DNA of 64,000 bases from Zhongshania sp. (GCF_029212375.1 NZ_JARGNU010000004.1:1-64000); one strand, 5' to 3'. Shown: positions 8,485-18,792, numbered from the stretch's first letter. Translations and numbers: made by a program. The notes: generated from the letters alone by a model not told the origin.

Positions 8485-9300
8485 TCAGTTGCCCTCAAAT
8501 TTCGCGGTCGTTTTATTGAGAAAGGCATTTAAAGCGCGGTGGTGGTCGGCGGTGTGATGGCACTGAGCTTGGACATCGGCGCATACATCGAGAAAATCCC
8601 CTAATTCCTGCCGCTGGGCGGCTTTCATAAGCCGTTTGCTTAGCCGTAGTGCCTGCGGAGGCTTGCTGGCGTAAGACGCTGCATAGCGCTCTGCGGTCGC
8701 CGTTAAATCCTCTGCAGCCACGCACTCTAATAATAACCCCATGCTTAAGGCTTCGGTGCTGTCGATTATCCGGCCGCTAAAGGTGAGCTCGGCGGCGCGC
8801 TGATAGCCAACCAAGCGCTGCAGAAACCATGCGCCGCCATCGCCGGGAATAATGCCTAGGTTGATAAAGGTCTCACCAAAGCGAGTGTGCTCACAGCCAA
8901 TGCGCAGATCCGACATGCAACAGAGGTCAAAACCAGCACCTACTGCGGCGCCGTTAACGGCAGCAATGGTGACTATCTCGGCGTTGTGCATTGCCTTTGA
9001 GATACGCTGAATACCATTGCGGTAACTCTCGCTGATCTCAGCGGGCGTGCCGCCAAACATACCCTGCTTATCACGCATATCTTTAACGTTGCCGCCGGAG
9101 CTAAAGGCTTTGCCCGCGCCGGTAATGATAAGACAGGAGATAGCCTTATTGGCGTTGGCCCAGGTGATTGCGTCGCACACGTCATTAATGAGGTTTGTGC
9201 CGGTAAGCGCATTGCGCACGTCGTCGCGCTCAAAACGTAGAATGGCATAGCCAGATTTGACCGTTAATGTGGCATCCACGAGTTTAGGTTCTAGGTTCAT
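8485..9300 (-). CDS. Enoyl-CoA hydratase/isomerase (crotonase) family
   Basis: 271-residue crotonase. The CoA-binding/oxyanion segments GKAFSSGGNVKDM and NGAAVGAGFDLCC are intact. The segment normally carrying the first catalytic Glu reads FGETFINLGIIPGDGG: Phe stands where Glu is usual, and an Asp follows IPG. This resembles isomerase or PaaG-type subgroups more than classical hydratase, so the exact reaction is uncertain. Monocistronic and convergent with spoVR; a second crotonase lies at 23908-24705. Confidence 0.85.
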   Translation of the reverse strand: MNLEPKLVDATLTVKSGYAILRFERDDVRNALTGTNLINDVCDAITWANANKAISCLIITGAGKAFSSGGNVKDMRDKQGMFGGTPAEISESYRNGIQRISKAMHNAEIVTIAAVNGAAVGAGFDLCCMSDLRIGCEHTRFGETFINLGIIPGDGGAWFLQRLVGYQRAAELTFSGRIIDSTEALSMGLLLECVAAEDLTATAERYAASYASKPPQALRLSKRLMKAAQRQELGDFLDVCADVQAQCHHTADHHRALNAFLNKTTAKFEGN

Positions 9301-9533
9301 GTAGGCTTCCTATAATGGTTTGTTGAGTAAAGAAAATCCCGCTGCGGGCTTTCTTGAGATAATTTTCACTGTTGGCTCTGTTTTTGCTTAAACACTAATC
9401 GTTAGGTATTGCAGTCGAGTAATAGCGGCAATGAGGATTTTTTTTGTGCATCCTTTTGCGAGCATTTTACGTAAGACAAATAACCGGTGTTACCAAAAGT
9501 ATCTTGTGAGTTGTTAAGAATAAAAGGTGATTT

Positions 9534-9824
9534 ATGACCAAAGTATTTACCGATCAGCTTGCGGCGTTGCCACTGTCAGAAGTTTATATTCATTTATCCG
9601 CTAGCGAAATGTATATCGCGGCAATTGCCTTGGAGGGGAGGGTGTTAAATGTCTACGAAAATGATGACAAGCCGCTTATGCGAAATTCTTTAAGTGCAAT
9701 ACTGCAATGTTTGGCAGCTTTTGGCTGTCCGCAGAAGTCATTTATTGTTGATAGTGGTGCTGGAATGGACGCGCTAGTTAGCCTAGTGCTTCCCGAGCAG
9801 TCGTTAGCCGTTGTTGCAATGTGA
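9534..9824 (+). CDS. Small conserved protein, DUF6482-like
   Basis: 96 residues, behind a good AAAGGTGA ribosome site. No signal peptide or membrane segment. The pattern of an alternating beta-strand (EVYIHLSASEMYIAAI), then KPLMRNSLSAILQCL and a closing FIVDSGAGMDALV, resembles the small DUF6482 proteins common in Pseudomonas-like bacteria. Function unknown. It stands alone, with about 250 bp of non-coding DNA on either side. Confidence 0.65.
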   Translation: MTKVFTDQLAALPLSEVYIHLSASEMYIAAIALEGRVLNVYENDDKPLMRNSLSAILQCLAAFGCPQKSFIVDSGAGMDALVSLVLPEQSLAVVAM

Positions 9825-10073
9825 ATTTTGGTGACATTTTACAATTCATTTTTTACGTGACTTTTGTATGGTCTAATTTGGCGTGTCTTGCGCCTTACTG
9901 GGGCGGAGTTGGCAACGACTAACAATGCCGTATGCTGAAGCCGAGCGTATAGCGGTGCGTGTCGATGGATTATGAGCTAACCATCATTAGGAAAAGGCTT
10001 CAATAAGACCGATGTAACCGCTTAATTGTAGTGATAGAGGCACCGTATAACGGAAAAATACATCTGCGATCTA

Positions 10074-10439
10074 TCATTTTGAGCTAACCTCTACAATACC
10101 GAGAACTTGCTCCTGAGGGAGTAGAATCAGCCTGAAACGCCCGCTTAGATCCAGCCGTACAGTTAATTCTTGAGGTGTGTTCTCCGTTAGTTGAAGGGTT
10201 TCGTCATATCCTTGTAGCTGTAATTGTCCTACTCTCGTACTTTGAACAATAAGATGCAGCGTTTGACCTTGCACCTGCTTTATTAATTGGGGGCCTGCCG
10301 CAAGTTGGTCACCAACAATCTGCCAATTTACGCTATTGATGGTGTCGTCACGGACGTTAGCTGGGGGGGACCTCAAAAAGGCGATTGCATAGACAGCTAT
10401 GACAAAGGTTGTAAGTGAATAGACCATTTTACTATTCAT
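10074..10439 (-). CDS. Membrane-anchored cupredoxin-like protein without copper ligands
   Basis: 121 residues from ATG 10439 (a GTG three codons upstream is possible). One N-terminal hydrophobic helix (MVYSLTTFVIAVYAIAFL) acts as uncleaved signal or anchor; the rest is a predicted periplasmic beta-sandwich. The segment VGQLQLQGYDETLQL followed by SGRFRLILLPQEQVLGIVEV mimics the ELHLHGYD...GRF...LG-LEV layout of plastocyanin-like proteins, but the histidines are Gln and no Cys or Met ligand set is seen. Function unknown; divergently placed 245 bp from the large hybrid kinase whose periplasmic sensor it might serve. Confidence 0.65.
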   Translation of the reverse strand: MNSKMVYSLTTFVIAVYAIAFLRSPPANVRDDTINSVNWQIVGDQLAAGPQLIKQVQGQTLHLIVQSTRVGQLQLQGYDETLQLTENTPQELTVRLDLSGRFRLILLPQEQVLGIVEVSSK

Positions 10440-10522
10440 TATTACCACTCTTTCAAAAATCGTGCGTATCTTAATTGTTACACAATAATAGAAATAGTCG
10501 CGGTTGAGAACGCCTTGCCATA

Positions 10523-10539
10523 AAGTATTGTATATACTT
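10523..10539. promoter_or_regulatory. 17-bp inverted repeat between divergent genes
   Basis: AAGTAT-TGTAT-ATACTT, 6-bp arms with a 5-bp spacer, lies in the divergent space between the cupredoxin-like gene and the hybrid kinase gene. It could be an operator or overlap a -10 region; no regulator can be named. Confidence 0.3.
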
Positions 10540-10684
10540 AGCTAAATTACTGATTTTGTTAAATTTAGGTGGTTGAATGGGCGTGGCTGGCGGCTTTGGT
10601 GTTGCAAATGCGGTGCTTCGAAACGACCTATATTTGTTTATACTGCGTATGGGTTTCATAAAGTGATGATAAAAGGCGAGATGC

Positions 10685-13600
10685 GTGTTTGAAGGCTTGA
10701 AAGTTTTTGTGACAACATTCACGAAAAGATCGATTGTTCTTGTGATACTTCTTTTTGCTTTACTTGCGACTGTGATGATCTACTTTTCTGATCACAGTGT
10801 ACGTACAAACGAAGAGCGCCAATTAGAAAGCCACCTGCGAGACGTTGCCGTTGAGCGCAGCAAAGCATTTATGGCGAGTATTGAGCGCATAAAGCGAGAT
10901 GCTGTATTTCTTGCAGGTACTCCCGCAGTCTCGGGTATTATTAGGGCCACGTATAATAACGGCCTAGATTCTAAAGAGAATGATACGACGCAGGTGTGGA
11001 CGGCTCGATTGCAAGAGATTTTTTCGGGTTACTTAAACACTCAGCCAGCGGTTCAGCAAGTTCGATTTATTGGTGTTGCAGATCAAGGGCGTGAATTAGT
11101 CCGAGTCGACAGAAAAGCGCATAACGTTATTGTTATCGAGAACTCAAAACTACAGCGCAAGGCAGATCGTGATTATTTTATAAATGCTTTGGCGCGATCG
11201 CCTGGCGAGGTTTATGCGTCAAAAATTGATCTCAATCGTGAATTCGGGAAAATTGAAGTTCCTCATATTCCGACCCTAAGGCTTGCTACTGCTGTTACAG
11301 ATCAGACAGGAACTGTTTTTGGTGTAATTGTAATTAACGTCAATCTATTGGAGATTTTTGCAGATGCAGTAGCAAGTTTCTCGTCCGCTGAGCAGGTATA
11401 TATTATAAATTCAAGCGGTGATTACCTCATGCACCCAGAAGCCGATAAGGCGTTTGGGTTTGAATTGGGTAAGCCTTTTCGGTGGCAGGATGAATTTGGT
11501 AAAAGTCTTAGTCAAGGGGCGTATAAATTTAAGCGGCTTCGCGACGGAAAGGTGTTTTTTGTTGCAAGCAATGAAAGCTATTATGATCGAGACGACGCTA
11601 TAAAAATAGCCGTTTTGGCGCCAGAAGATAAAGTTAATCAAGTTGTAGCTGACTCTCGACTATTTATTATATTCATTTTACTTTTCTTGTTTATTGTCGG
11701 TCTTATTTTTCTGTACCTTGTGGCTTTGAATATTTCTCGGCAAAGGGAATTTTCGAACCGACGCGCCGGAATAGCGGCTATTGTTGCTGGCTCCAATGAT
11801 GCCATTGTCAGTGAAACACCCGATGGTGTTATTCGTAGCTGGAACGAGGCTGCACAGCAAATGTTTGGTTATAGTGCTGAGCAAGCTTTAGGTAAAACAA
11901 TAGCTAGCCTCATTGTGCCAGACAGTTTAACGGCCGAAGCAGCCAGCCTTCGCGAGCGAGTTTATCGCGGTGAAACCATTCCGAATTTCGAAACCCTGCG
12001 GCAACATCAAAATGGTGAGCTAATTGATGTTTCTGTAACGGTATCGCCGGTTAAGGCGACGGATGGGGAGATAATTGGCGCTTCAAATATCATTCGCGAT
12101 ATTACCGAGACAAAGGCAGCTCAGGCACAATTACTCGAGTTAAACCAAAGTCTTGAGCATCAGGTTGCGGCTCGTACTAAAGAGCTAGAGGCGGCGTCGG
12201 CGCTACAAGAGGCTATTTTTGAAAACGCCGGTTATGCTATTTTTGCCAACGGACGCGACGGAATTATTACTTTGTTTAATCCTGCCGCTGAGGCGATGCT
12301 TGGTTATTCCTCTGAGGAGTTGGTAAACAAGCAGCCAATGCAGATTCTATTCGATAAAACTGAAATAGAAGCTGCATTGGCGGATATGGCAAAGCGCGAA
12401 GCGGCACTAGCAGAAGGACGCAGTGCTGCGCGGAATGCCAAGGAAATTGCACTAGAGGTTAATTTTGAGCGGGAGTGGGAGTTTGTTCGCAAGGATGGTT
12501 CGCGGCTCCCTGTGCAGCTTAAAAGTAATACCTTATACGACAAGGATCACAACGTCACTGGCTACATTGGCATTGCTCGCGATCTGACCGCGCAGAAGCA
12601 ACAACAAATAGAATTGATTGCCGCAAAGGCAAAAGCCGAAGAGGCCAGTAAAACAAAGAGTGAGTTTTTGGCAAATATGAGCCATGAAATTCGCACCCCA
12701 ATGAACGCTGTGCTGGGGATGTTGAATTTACTTAAATACACTGAAATGACCGATCGCCAACTCGATTATGTTGCTAAAGCTAGCGGCGCCGCTGAAGCGC
12801 TATTGGGGATTATCAACGATATTCTCGATTTCTCAAAAATAGAAGCAGGTAAACTTCTACTGGATGTTCGCCCTTTCGCGATTGATGAAGTATTGCGAGA
12901 TATCGCTGTTATTTTGAGTATGAATGTTGGTGATAAGGATGTGGAAATTCTATTTAACATAGACCCAGCGGTGCCAAGAATGGTGCTGGGTGATTCACTG
13001 CGAGTAAAGCAAATTCTCATTAACCTCGCGGGTAATGCGGTTAAGTTTACCGATCACGGCGAGGTGATGTTGTCGGTGTTTGTGCAACACGAGCAAGGTC
13101 AGCGCTTGGTGTTGGGAATTAAGGTTAGCGACACCGGAATTGGAATGTCGACTGAACAGCAAAAGCGTGTTTTTGAATCCTTTACCCAAGCTGAGGCCAC
13201 AACCACGCGGCGATTTGGTGGCACAGGACTCGGTCTTGTTATTTGTCAGCGTTTAATTCGAATGATGGGCGGGGAATTAGAGGTAGAGAGCGAAGAGGGC
13301 AAGGGCAGTACATTTTCTTTTTCACTTATCGCAAACAAAGCCAGCGACGTCCAGCTCGGGGAAGTAAAGCGCCGTCAGCTCCCTCTTGAATACAAAAACA
13401 TGCGTATTTTGGTGATGGATGACAATGATAATGCGCTGCAGATTATCAGCGGTATTTGCCAGTCTCTAGGCTGGGATGTTGAAGAGGCGTCTAGTGGTGA
13501 GATCGGTCTGGCGAAGATTAAGCAAAGTTTTAATGAGGGCCGGCCCTATGATATTGCCTTTATCGATTGGATGATGCCCAAACTTGACGGCTGGCAGACG

Positions 13601-14893
13601 GCTAAGGCAATTCGCGAAATAGAGACCGAGCTGCCCATGCCGCGCCTTATTATGGTAACTGCCCACGCGCGTGAAGTGTTTGCTCAGCGAGTCGATGCCC
13701 ACAATGTACCCTTAGACGGGTTTTTGATGAAGCCAGTTACGGCTTCAGATATTTACAATGCAATTTCCCAAGCGGTATCGGACAAGCCTGCGCGGCCGCA
13801 AGATGCCACCCAGCAGGCACAGACAGCCAATGATGGTTTGGCGGGGATGCGGATATTACTGGTTGAAGACAATATTACTAATCAGCAAGTGGCGCGGGAG
13901 CTGTTGGCAATAGAAGGGGCCGAGATTGAAGTGGCAGATAATGGCCAGATCGCGCTTGATAGTATTCGACATGCAAGCGTACCGTTCGACGTTGTCTTGA
14001 TGGACTTGCAAATGCCCGTGATGGACGGCTATACGGCAACGAAAGAGATTCGTAATACCTTAAAACTTAGCTATTTGCCCATTGTGGCAATGACGGCCAA
14101 CGCCATGCCGGCAGATCGTGAAGCCTGTTTGGCGGCGGGTATGAACGATCATATTGGCAAGCCCTTTGATCTTGCGGAGCTGGTTGCCGTATTACAAAAA
14201 GCCTGTGGGCGTAAGCCGAGCGCCACAGCGGCGCTTGAAGCAGGCGCGGCTACGCCAGATGTTATTCCGTTGCCAGAGCCCCCAGTGGGGTTTTCTTTTA
14301 AAGAAGCATTGCTGCGTATGGGTAATAATCGCGGCTTGTACGCCAGTCAGGCGCGAATGTTTGCTAGCCGTCATGGTCAGGACGTGAATAATATCCATGA
14401 ACTCCTAAAGAGTGGCAGCCGTCCGGCGGTGGTGAGGGAATTGCATACCTTGCGGGGCGTATCTGCGACCCTTGGCGCGCAAGCCTTGGCGGCGTGTTTG
14501 GCTGAAGCTGAAGCTGCTGCCAAGGGGTTAACGGCGCTTGCGGATATTGAGGCGATGTTGGGAACAGCAGATAGTTTGCTGCAAAACGCTTGTGCCGTTA
14601 TGCTTGAACTTGCTGAAACTCTTGTTCCGTCTGCACCGAGTACTGGGGCTGCGGGCGCCGAAACTGCTGGTAGCGGTGCGGTGGATGCCGAAGTTAACAT
14701 TAAGCTCGACGAGTTTGCCGCGTTGCTAAAAGACAGCAATATGCGGGCGTTAGACCTTTTTGCGGAATTAAACGACTTTTTTGTGGCCCAAAATGATGTG
14801 GCTGCGGGTGTGCGAGACGCTATGGCGGGCCTCGATTTTGCCAGCGCCTATGCTGCGCTTACCAAAATGAGAAACGATAAAGAACAACGTTAG
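10685..14893 (+). CDS. Hybrid sensor histidine kinase: Cache-PAS-PAS-HisKA-HATPase-REC-REC-Hpt
   Basis: 1402-residue membrane phosphorelay kinase. Order: TM1 about 16-37; periplasmic double-Cache-type region to about 320; TM2 about 325-347; PAS about 360-480; PAS about 507-637; HisKA with His667 in [16 protein letters not shown]; HATPase with intact N, G1 (DTGIGM) and G2 (GGTGLGL) boxes; REC1 with Asp961 ([12 protein letters not shown]); REC2 with Asp1107 ([13 protein letters not shown]); Hpt with His1254 ([14 protein letters not shown]). All phosphotransfer residues are present, so a full His-Asp-His-Asp relay is possible, with output probably to the REC-GGDEF protein 46 bp downstream. GTG start with AAGGCGAG site. 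The architecture is BarA/TorS-like; the ligand is unknown. Confidence 0.93.
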   Translation: MFEGLKVFVTTFTKRSIVLVILLFALLATVMIYFSDHSVRTNEERQLESHLRDVAVERSKAFMASIERIKRDAVFLAGTPAVSGIIRATYNNGLDSKENDTTQVWTARLQEIFSGYLNTQPAVQQVRFIGVADQGRELVRVDRKAHNVIVIENSKLQRKADRDYFINALARSPGEVYASKIDLNREFGKIEVPHIPTLRLATAVTDQTGTVFGVIVINVNLLEIFADAVASFSSAEQVYIINSSGDYLMHPEADKAFGFELGKPFRWQDEFGKSLSQGAYKFKRLRDGKVFFVASNESYYDRDDAIKIAVLAPEDKVNQVVADSRLFIIFILLFLFIVGLIFLYLVALNISRQREFSNRRAGIAAIVAGSNDAIVSETPDGVIRSWNEAAQQMFGYSAEQALGKTIASLIVPDSLTAEAASLRERVYRGETIPNFETLRQHQNGELIDVSVTVSPVKATDGEIIGASNIIRDITETKAAQAQLLELNQSLEHQVAARTKELEAASALQEAIFENAGYAIFANGRDGIITLFNPAAEAMLGYSSEELVNKQPMQILFDKTEIEAALADMAKREAALAEGRSAARNAKEIALEVNFEREWEFVRKDGSRLPVQLKSNTLYDKDHNVTGYIGIARDLTAQKQQQIELIAAKAKAEEASKTKSEFLANMSHEIRTPMNAVLGMLNLLKYTEMTDRQLDYVAKASGAAEALLGIINDILDFSKIEAGKLLLDVRPFAIDEVLRDIAVILSMNVGDKDVEILFNIDPAVPRMVLGDSLRVKQILINLAGNAVKFTDHGEVMLSVFVQHEQGQRLVLGIKVSDTGIGMSTEQQKRVFESFTQAEATTTRRFGGTGLGLVICQRLIRMMGGELEVESEEGKGSTFSFSLIANKASDVQLGEVKRRQLPLEYKNMRILVMDDNDNALQIISGICQSLGWDVEEASSGEIGLAKIKQSFNEGRPYDIAFIDWMMPKLDGWQTAKAIREIETELPMPRLIMVTAHAREVFAQRVDAHNVPLDGFLMKPVTASDIYNAISQAVSDKPARPQDATQQAQTANDGLAGMRILLVEDNITNQQVARELLAIEGAEIEVADNGQIALDSIRHASVPFDVVLMDLQMPVMDGYTATKEIRNTLKLSYLPIVAMTANAMPADREACLAAGMNDHIGKPFDLAELVAVLQKACGRKPSATAALEAGAATPDVIPLPEPPVGFSFKEALLRMGNNRGLYASQARMFASRHGQDVNNIHELLKSGSRPAVVRELHTLRGVSATLGAQALAACLAEAEAAAKGLTALADIEAMLGTADSLLQNACAVMLELAETLVPSAPSTGAAGAETAGSGAVDAEVNIKLDEFAALLKDSNMRALDLFAELNDFFVAQNDVAAGVRDAMAGLDFASAYAALTKMRNDKEQR

Positions 14894-14939
14894 GTGTTTA
14901 TATACAACCGCAATTAAAGACCAATAGTGGACCTAGGGT

Positions 14940-15902
14940 ATGACTGAGATAAACCCCTTGTTTTCGTCGGAATGGATGCCAGACGCACTGTTTCCTGCGC
15001 GACCGCGCTTACTTATTGTTGACGACCAACCTGTTAACCTTCAAGTGTTGTATCAAATTTTTGGCAAGGACAGTGACGTGTTTATGGCGACGAGTGGCCA
15101 GCAGGCATTGGAGGTTTGTCGGCAAAAAAGTCCAGACTTAATTTTATTAGATGTTGTTATGCCCGATATGGACGGCATTGCGGTTTGTAAGCAACTTAAG
15201 GCCGACCCAGAGACTCAGAATATTCCCGTGATTTTTGTTACCTCCCAAGATAGCCCTGAAGAGGAAACTCAGGGGCTAGAAGTTGGTGCAGTAGACTTTA
15301 TTACCAAACCGGTAAATCCGGCGGTGGTTAGAGCGCGAGTCAAAACCCATTTAACACTCAAGGTTCAGGCTGACGCCCTGCGAACTTTAGCGTCTATTGA
15401 CGGCTTGACCGGCATTCCCAATCGCCGCTTATTTGACGAACGCATGGCGGCGGAGTGGCGCGCTTGCCGGCGCGCTAATACGTCATTGTCGGTCATTATG
15501 ATCGATGTTGATCATTTCAAAAAATACAACGACCACTACGGTCATTTAGAAGGCGATAATTGTCTTAAGCAAGTGGCAAAAATCCTTCGCGACGGCAATT
15601 GGCGGGGGCGAGATTTAGTCGCCCGCTACGGTGGCGAAGAATTTGTTTGTCTTATGCCCGAAACCGATTTAATTGGTGCAAAGAGTAAAGCTGAAAGCCT
15701 GCGGCGGCAGCTCGAAGATCTAGCTTTGCCTCACGATGCATCGGCTAATGCTGCTTACGTCACCATCAGCGTTGGCGTAGCGACGATTGTCCCGCTGGAT
15801 GAAAATGACGTGGCGGTATTATTGGGGGCTGCGGATGAGCAATTGTATAAAGCGAAGCAAGGTGGCCGAAATCGGGTCGAGGGCCGCGATCTAAGTGCGT
15901 AA
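14940..15902 (+). CDS. Response regulator with GGDEF domain (diguanylate cyclase)
   Basis: 320 residues. REC at about 23-140 with acidic pair VDDQ, phospho-acceptor in LILLDVVMPDMDG and Lys in FITKPVNP. GGDEF at about 155-315 with DGLTGIPNRRLFD, catalytic RYGGEEF and an I-site RGRD just before it, so c-di-GMP synthesis with product inhibition is expected. It follows the hybrid kinase by 46 bp on the same strand and is the natural end point of that relay. Its last 12 bases overlap the convergent FHA-EAL gene, which may oppose it. Confidence 0.93.
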   Translation: MTEINPLFSSEWMPDALFPARPRLLIVDDQPVNLQVLYQIFGKDSDVFMATSGQQALEVCRQKSPDLILLDVVMPDMDGIAVCKQLKADPETQNIPVIFVTSQDSPEEETQGLEVGAVDFITKPVNPAVVRARVKTHLTLKVQADALRTLASIDGLTGIPNRRLFDERMAAEWRACRRANTSLSVIMIDVDHFKKYNDHYGHLEGDNCLKQVAKILRDGNWRGRDLVARYGGEEFVCLMPETDLIGAKSKAESLRRQLEDLALPHDASANAAYVTISVGVATIVPLDENDVAVLLGAADEQLYKAKQGGRNRVEGRDLSA

Positions 15903-16991
15903 TTGATCCACATGGATTTCGGCTGGGCGGCCAAAGTAAAAGCCCTGAAAGTAATCGATGCCCATGGCTATGCAGGCATCAGCCACTTCTTTGTTTTCTA
16001 TACCTTCGGCTAGGGTCGCAATTCCCATATCCTGAACAAGAGTGTTTAGCGACGAGAGTAGGCGGTTATGGGCAGAATCTTTGGCGCCAACGCCTTTAAC
16101 GAGGCAGATATCAAATTTAAGAATGTCGGGAGGCACCTCGGCCAATTCCAGTAGGCGAGTCTGCCCAGCGCCAAAGTCATCGTAGGCTAGGCCAATGTTT
16201 AAGTCGTTAAGGCCGGCGCGAATTCGCTTCATGAGCTTAATGTCGGTTACGGCAGTTTCGTGCACTTCAAATATTAAGCGTAAATCTGGGTAGCAGCGAC
16301 GCAGGTGTTGTAAACCAGAAAATAATTTTTCTGGTGCTTGGCATTCCAATGGATGACAGTTGAAAAATAAAGGCGTGTTGATATTGGCGGCACTTGCCAT
16401 TGCAAAGCTGCGCTGCCGAAGTAGCTCGCTCAATTCGACTTCTTTCGACATTTGCTCGGCGATCATAAAGAGTTCGAATGGATTCTCATTTAAATTGGGG
16501 TGACGGCCACGCCCCAGTAATTCGTAACCATATAAATCTCCGTTACGATCCATAATGCATTGTTGATAGCTAGTAACGCAGCCTTGTTCTAAGAGCTCCA
16601 AGAACTCTCGCCCGCGAATAGGGTAGTTGCTAGTTAAGGCTCGGTGATTAATCCGAGTGCGGTCATCGGCGCTGTCGTCGACAATCTTGGGCGCGTGCTT
16701 TAGGCAGTATTCCACTCCGGCAAAATGCACCACATCGCCATTGTGTATTGGCGCCGATTCAGTAAGGCGCTGATGGTTGATGAAGCTGCCATTAGTGCTG
16801 CCAAGGTCGGTTAAGGTGAGTGTGTCGTTGTGCCATTCGATGCGAGCGTGGCGCCGCGAAAGCGCTGAGTTATTAATTACAAAATCGCAATCAGTGCTAC
16901 GGCCAACTGTAATTGGCAGGGCGTGGAGTGGAATTTGTTGAGGGAAATCCATGCTTCTGCTGAAGCTTTCTAGATAATAATGGCTATCCAT
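15891..16991 (-). CDS. FHA-EAL domain protein (c-di-GMP phosphodiesterase)
   Basis: 366 residues. N-terminal FHA domain at about 15-95 with the phosphothreonine-binding pattern VGRSTDCDFVI, SALSRRHARI and GSTNGSFIN. C-terminal EAL domain at about 130-360: YELLGRG in place of EAL, LFFNCHP, FEVHETAV, AYDDFGAGQ, LKFDICLVK, LAEGIE and DYFQGFYFG. Most metal ligands and the DDFGAG loop are kept, so hydrolysis is plausible, although ELL instead of EAL leaves some doubt. The FHA part implies control by Thr-phosphorylated partners. It converges on, and overlaps by 12 bp, the diguanylate cyclase gene, pairing synthesis and breakdown at one locus. Confidence 0.9.
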   Translation of the reverse strand: MDSHYYLESFSRSMDFPQQIPLHALPITVGRSTDCDFVINNSALSRRHARIEWHNDTLTLTDLGSTNGSFINHQRLTESAPIHNGDVVHFAGVEYCLKHAPKIVDDSADDRTRINHRALTSNYPIRGREFLELLEQGCVTSYQQCIMDRNGDLYGYELLGRGRHPNLNENPFELFMIAEQMSKEVELSELLRQRSFAMASAANINTPLFFNCHPLECQAPEKLFSGLQHLRRCYPDLRLIFEVHETAVTDIKLMKRIRAGLNDLNIGLAYDDFGAGQTRLLELAEVPPDILKFDICLVKGVGAKDSAHNRLLSSLNTLVQDMGIATLAEGIENKEVADACIAMGIDYFQGFYFGRPAEIHVDQLRT

Positions 16992-17169
16992 GGCGCCCGC
17001 TCTCGCACTCCTAGTTCAGCATGGTTGATATTAAAAGAACAATTTAATATACCGGATCTGAATCGTGGGGTCATTCTCTCATTGTGAATATAAATATTGG
17101 TATTCTGCGCTTTACTTTAAGTGATTGTATTTAATCGTTTCAACTCTCAATGCGAATTTGGCTGGTCTT

Positions 17170-17862
17170 TTAAAAAGGGCAGGGGCAGTGGACAGTCATA
17201 CGTTGCCCCGAGATTGGGTGGTTGAAACTAAGGCTGTCGGCGTGCAGAAGTAAGCGCTCAGCAAGGGCGTGAGTCTGGGGGTTGCCGTAGAGATCGCAGC
17301 CTAATATAGGGTGGCCAAATTCGCGGCTGTGGATACGAAGCTGGTGGGTTCTGCCGGTACTTGGTGTAAAGGTGACGCGGGTGCGTGGTGGGTTGTGTAG
17401 GCGCTCTAGAACTTGGTATCGGCTCACGGCGTGTTTGCCTTCGTGAGTGCAAATTTTTTGTAATGGGAAGTGGGCTTTATCCTTGGCGATGGGTGCCACA
17501 ATTTCGCCCGAGTCTTCTTTCACTATGCCCATAAGGATGCTGATGTACGTTTTTATCAGCGTTCGGCTTTGAAATTGCCGTGTGAGCTGGGCATTTACTG
17601 CTTTGTTTAGGGCTACGAGCATAATGCCAGAGGTGCCGAAATCAAGGCGATGTGCCAAGGTGGCATGGGGATAATCTTGCACTAAACGAAAATGCACCGA
17701 ATCTTTATTGAGTGGGTTTTTGCCAGACAAGCTCAATAAGCCGCTGGGCTTGTTGACGAGAAGTAGGTGATCATCCTGAAACAGCAGGCTTATCTGTTCG
17801 TGGCAGATGGGGGCAATGAAATTATCGCCTGAATTTTTCATCTTGTGTGAACTCTCTGGCAT
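17170..17862 (-). CDS. RluA-family pseudouridine synthase
   Basis: 230 residues. The catalytic segment AHRLDFGTSGIMLV holds the conserved Asp of the RluA family; LLLVNKPSGLLSL, RTLIKTYISILMG and TGRTHQLRIHSREFGHPI are the other family motifs. There is no N-terminal S4 domain and the length fits RluA (dual rRNA/tRNA modification) better than RluC/D. The exact target uridine cannot be told from sequence. Start is uncertain: ATG 17862 or ATG 17841 with a weak AGAGAG site. Confidence 0.85.
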   Translation of the reverse strand: MPESSHKMKNSGDNFIAPICHEQISLLFQDDHLLLVNKPSGLLSLSGKNPLNKDSVHFRLVQDYPHATLAHRLDFGTSGIMLVALNKAVNAQLTRQFQSRTLIKTYISILMGIVKEDSGEIVAPIAKDKAHFPLQKICTHEGKHAVSRYQVLERLHNPPRTRVTFTPSTGRTHQLRIHSREFGHPILGCDLYGNPQTHALAERLLLHADSLSFNHPISGQRMTVHCPCPF

Positions 17863-18166
17863 TGGTGAGCCGCGCCAGTGGGAGGCTGTCGTAAAGCACG
17901 CTAAGAGTACAGTATACCTATTTTGTTTGGCGCCACCGCGCTTTTTATGGCGGCTGAGCTGGAGCGGAATCTATATAATCACCAACAAAACCTGTTAATT
18001 GTGGTGCTGTAAACGCATAGCTAAGTTTGTGCGGGGCTTGATATGATGGCCATGACACGGGAGCAAGTGACAATAGCATTTTACACCCGCTATACGGTTG
18101 TTACGGCGCCGATGTCGATCCTAAAAATTTTAGGCGTATTTTTGATTATTTTACGGGGATGTTGTT
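17863..18166. other. 304-bp divergent intergenic region
   Basis: No coding sequence found. It separates the pseudouridine synthase from the outer-membrane protein gene. Its only distinct element is a perfect 15-bp palindrome 32 bp before the latter's start codon (listed separately). Confidence 0.5.
18120..18134. promoter_or_regulatory. Perfect palindrome CCTAAAAATTTTAGG before ompA-like gene
   Basis: Arms CCTAAAA and TTTTAGG around a central A. It lies 32 bp upstream of the barrel-protein start, within the likely leader, and could be a repressor site or a small stem affecting translation. Confidence 0.35.
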
Positions 18167-18721
18167 ATGAATAAGAAAATGGGTCTAGCAAGTGTGATCT
18201 TGGCGGCGGCGATGCCACTGGCAAGTTTGGCCGATACCGGAACGATCTATGTGACGGGGCAGTTTGGTAAAACCAGTTACGATTTGGGCAGCGGCTCGGC
18301 CAACATCGACGACGAAGACAATGGTTATAGCATGGGTATTGGCGTGCGTATGGGGCCAAATCTATCTGTAGAAGCTGGTTATGTCGATTTAGGCGAGGTG
18401 TCTGGTAGTAATGGCACTGATTCTCTTTCGGTTGAGACCGGCGGTGCGTTTGCTGGTTTGGGCCTGTTTATTCCACTGCAGCCAGGCTTTGAATTGACTG
18501 GCCGAGTTGGTTTAATTGCATGGGATAGCGACGCTAAAATAAACTTTGGCGGCATTTCTACCAGCGAAAGTGAAGACGGCAGCGATCTTTACTACGGTAT
18601 TGGCGCTGCGTTCCAAGTCAGCCGTGAGCTGCATTTAACCGTTGGCTTTGATCGTTACGATATCGACGATACCGATGTAGATATGCTGTCTTTGGGTGCT
18701 AAATTCTATTTCGCTCTGTAA
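18167..18721 (+). CDS. Small outer-membrane beta-barrel protein (OmpA-N-like)
   Basis: 184 residues. An N-terminal signal peptide ends at about SLADTG. The rest is made of alternating amphipathic strands: GTIYVTGQFGKTSYDL, GYSMGIGVRMGPNLSVEAGYVDLG, GAFAGLGLF, ELTGRVGLIAWDSDAKI, DLYYGIGAAFQ and ELHLTVGFDRYDI, with terminal AKFYFAL typical of barrel proteins folded by BAM. This predicts about eight strands, like the OmpA N-domain or OmpW/OmpX. Function unknown; single-gene transcript closed by a strong terminator. Confidence 0.85.
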   Translation: MNKKMGLASVILAAAMPLASLADTGTIYVTGQFGKTSYDLGSGSANIDDEDNGYSMGIGVRMGPNLSVEAGYVDLGEVSGSNGTDSLSVETGGAFAGLGLFIPLQPGFELTGRVGLIAWDSDAKINFGGISTSESEDGSDLYYGIGAAFQVSRELHLTVGFDRYDIDDTDVDMLSLGAKFYFAL

Positions 18722-18754
18722 TAATAGAACAGAAGGTCTTTGTTAAGGCGGGAT

Positions 18755-18792
18755 AAAAAGAGCAGCTCGGCTTGCCGAGTTGCTCTTTTTTT
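18755..18792 (+). terminator. Intrinsic terminator after barrel protein gene
   Basis: Long near-perfect stem: AAAAAGAGCA-GCTCGGC pairs with GCCGAGT-TGCTCTTTTT around a TT loop, followed by further T. The A-run on the left arm means it could also work in the other direction. Confidence 0.9.

Noticed and set aside
9301-9533. Small GC stem CCCG-CTG-CGGG at about 9340
   Set aside because: Only 4 bp, in the upstream region of the crotonase gene, where a terminator is not expected.
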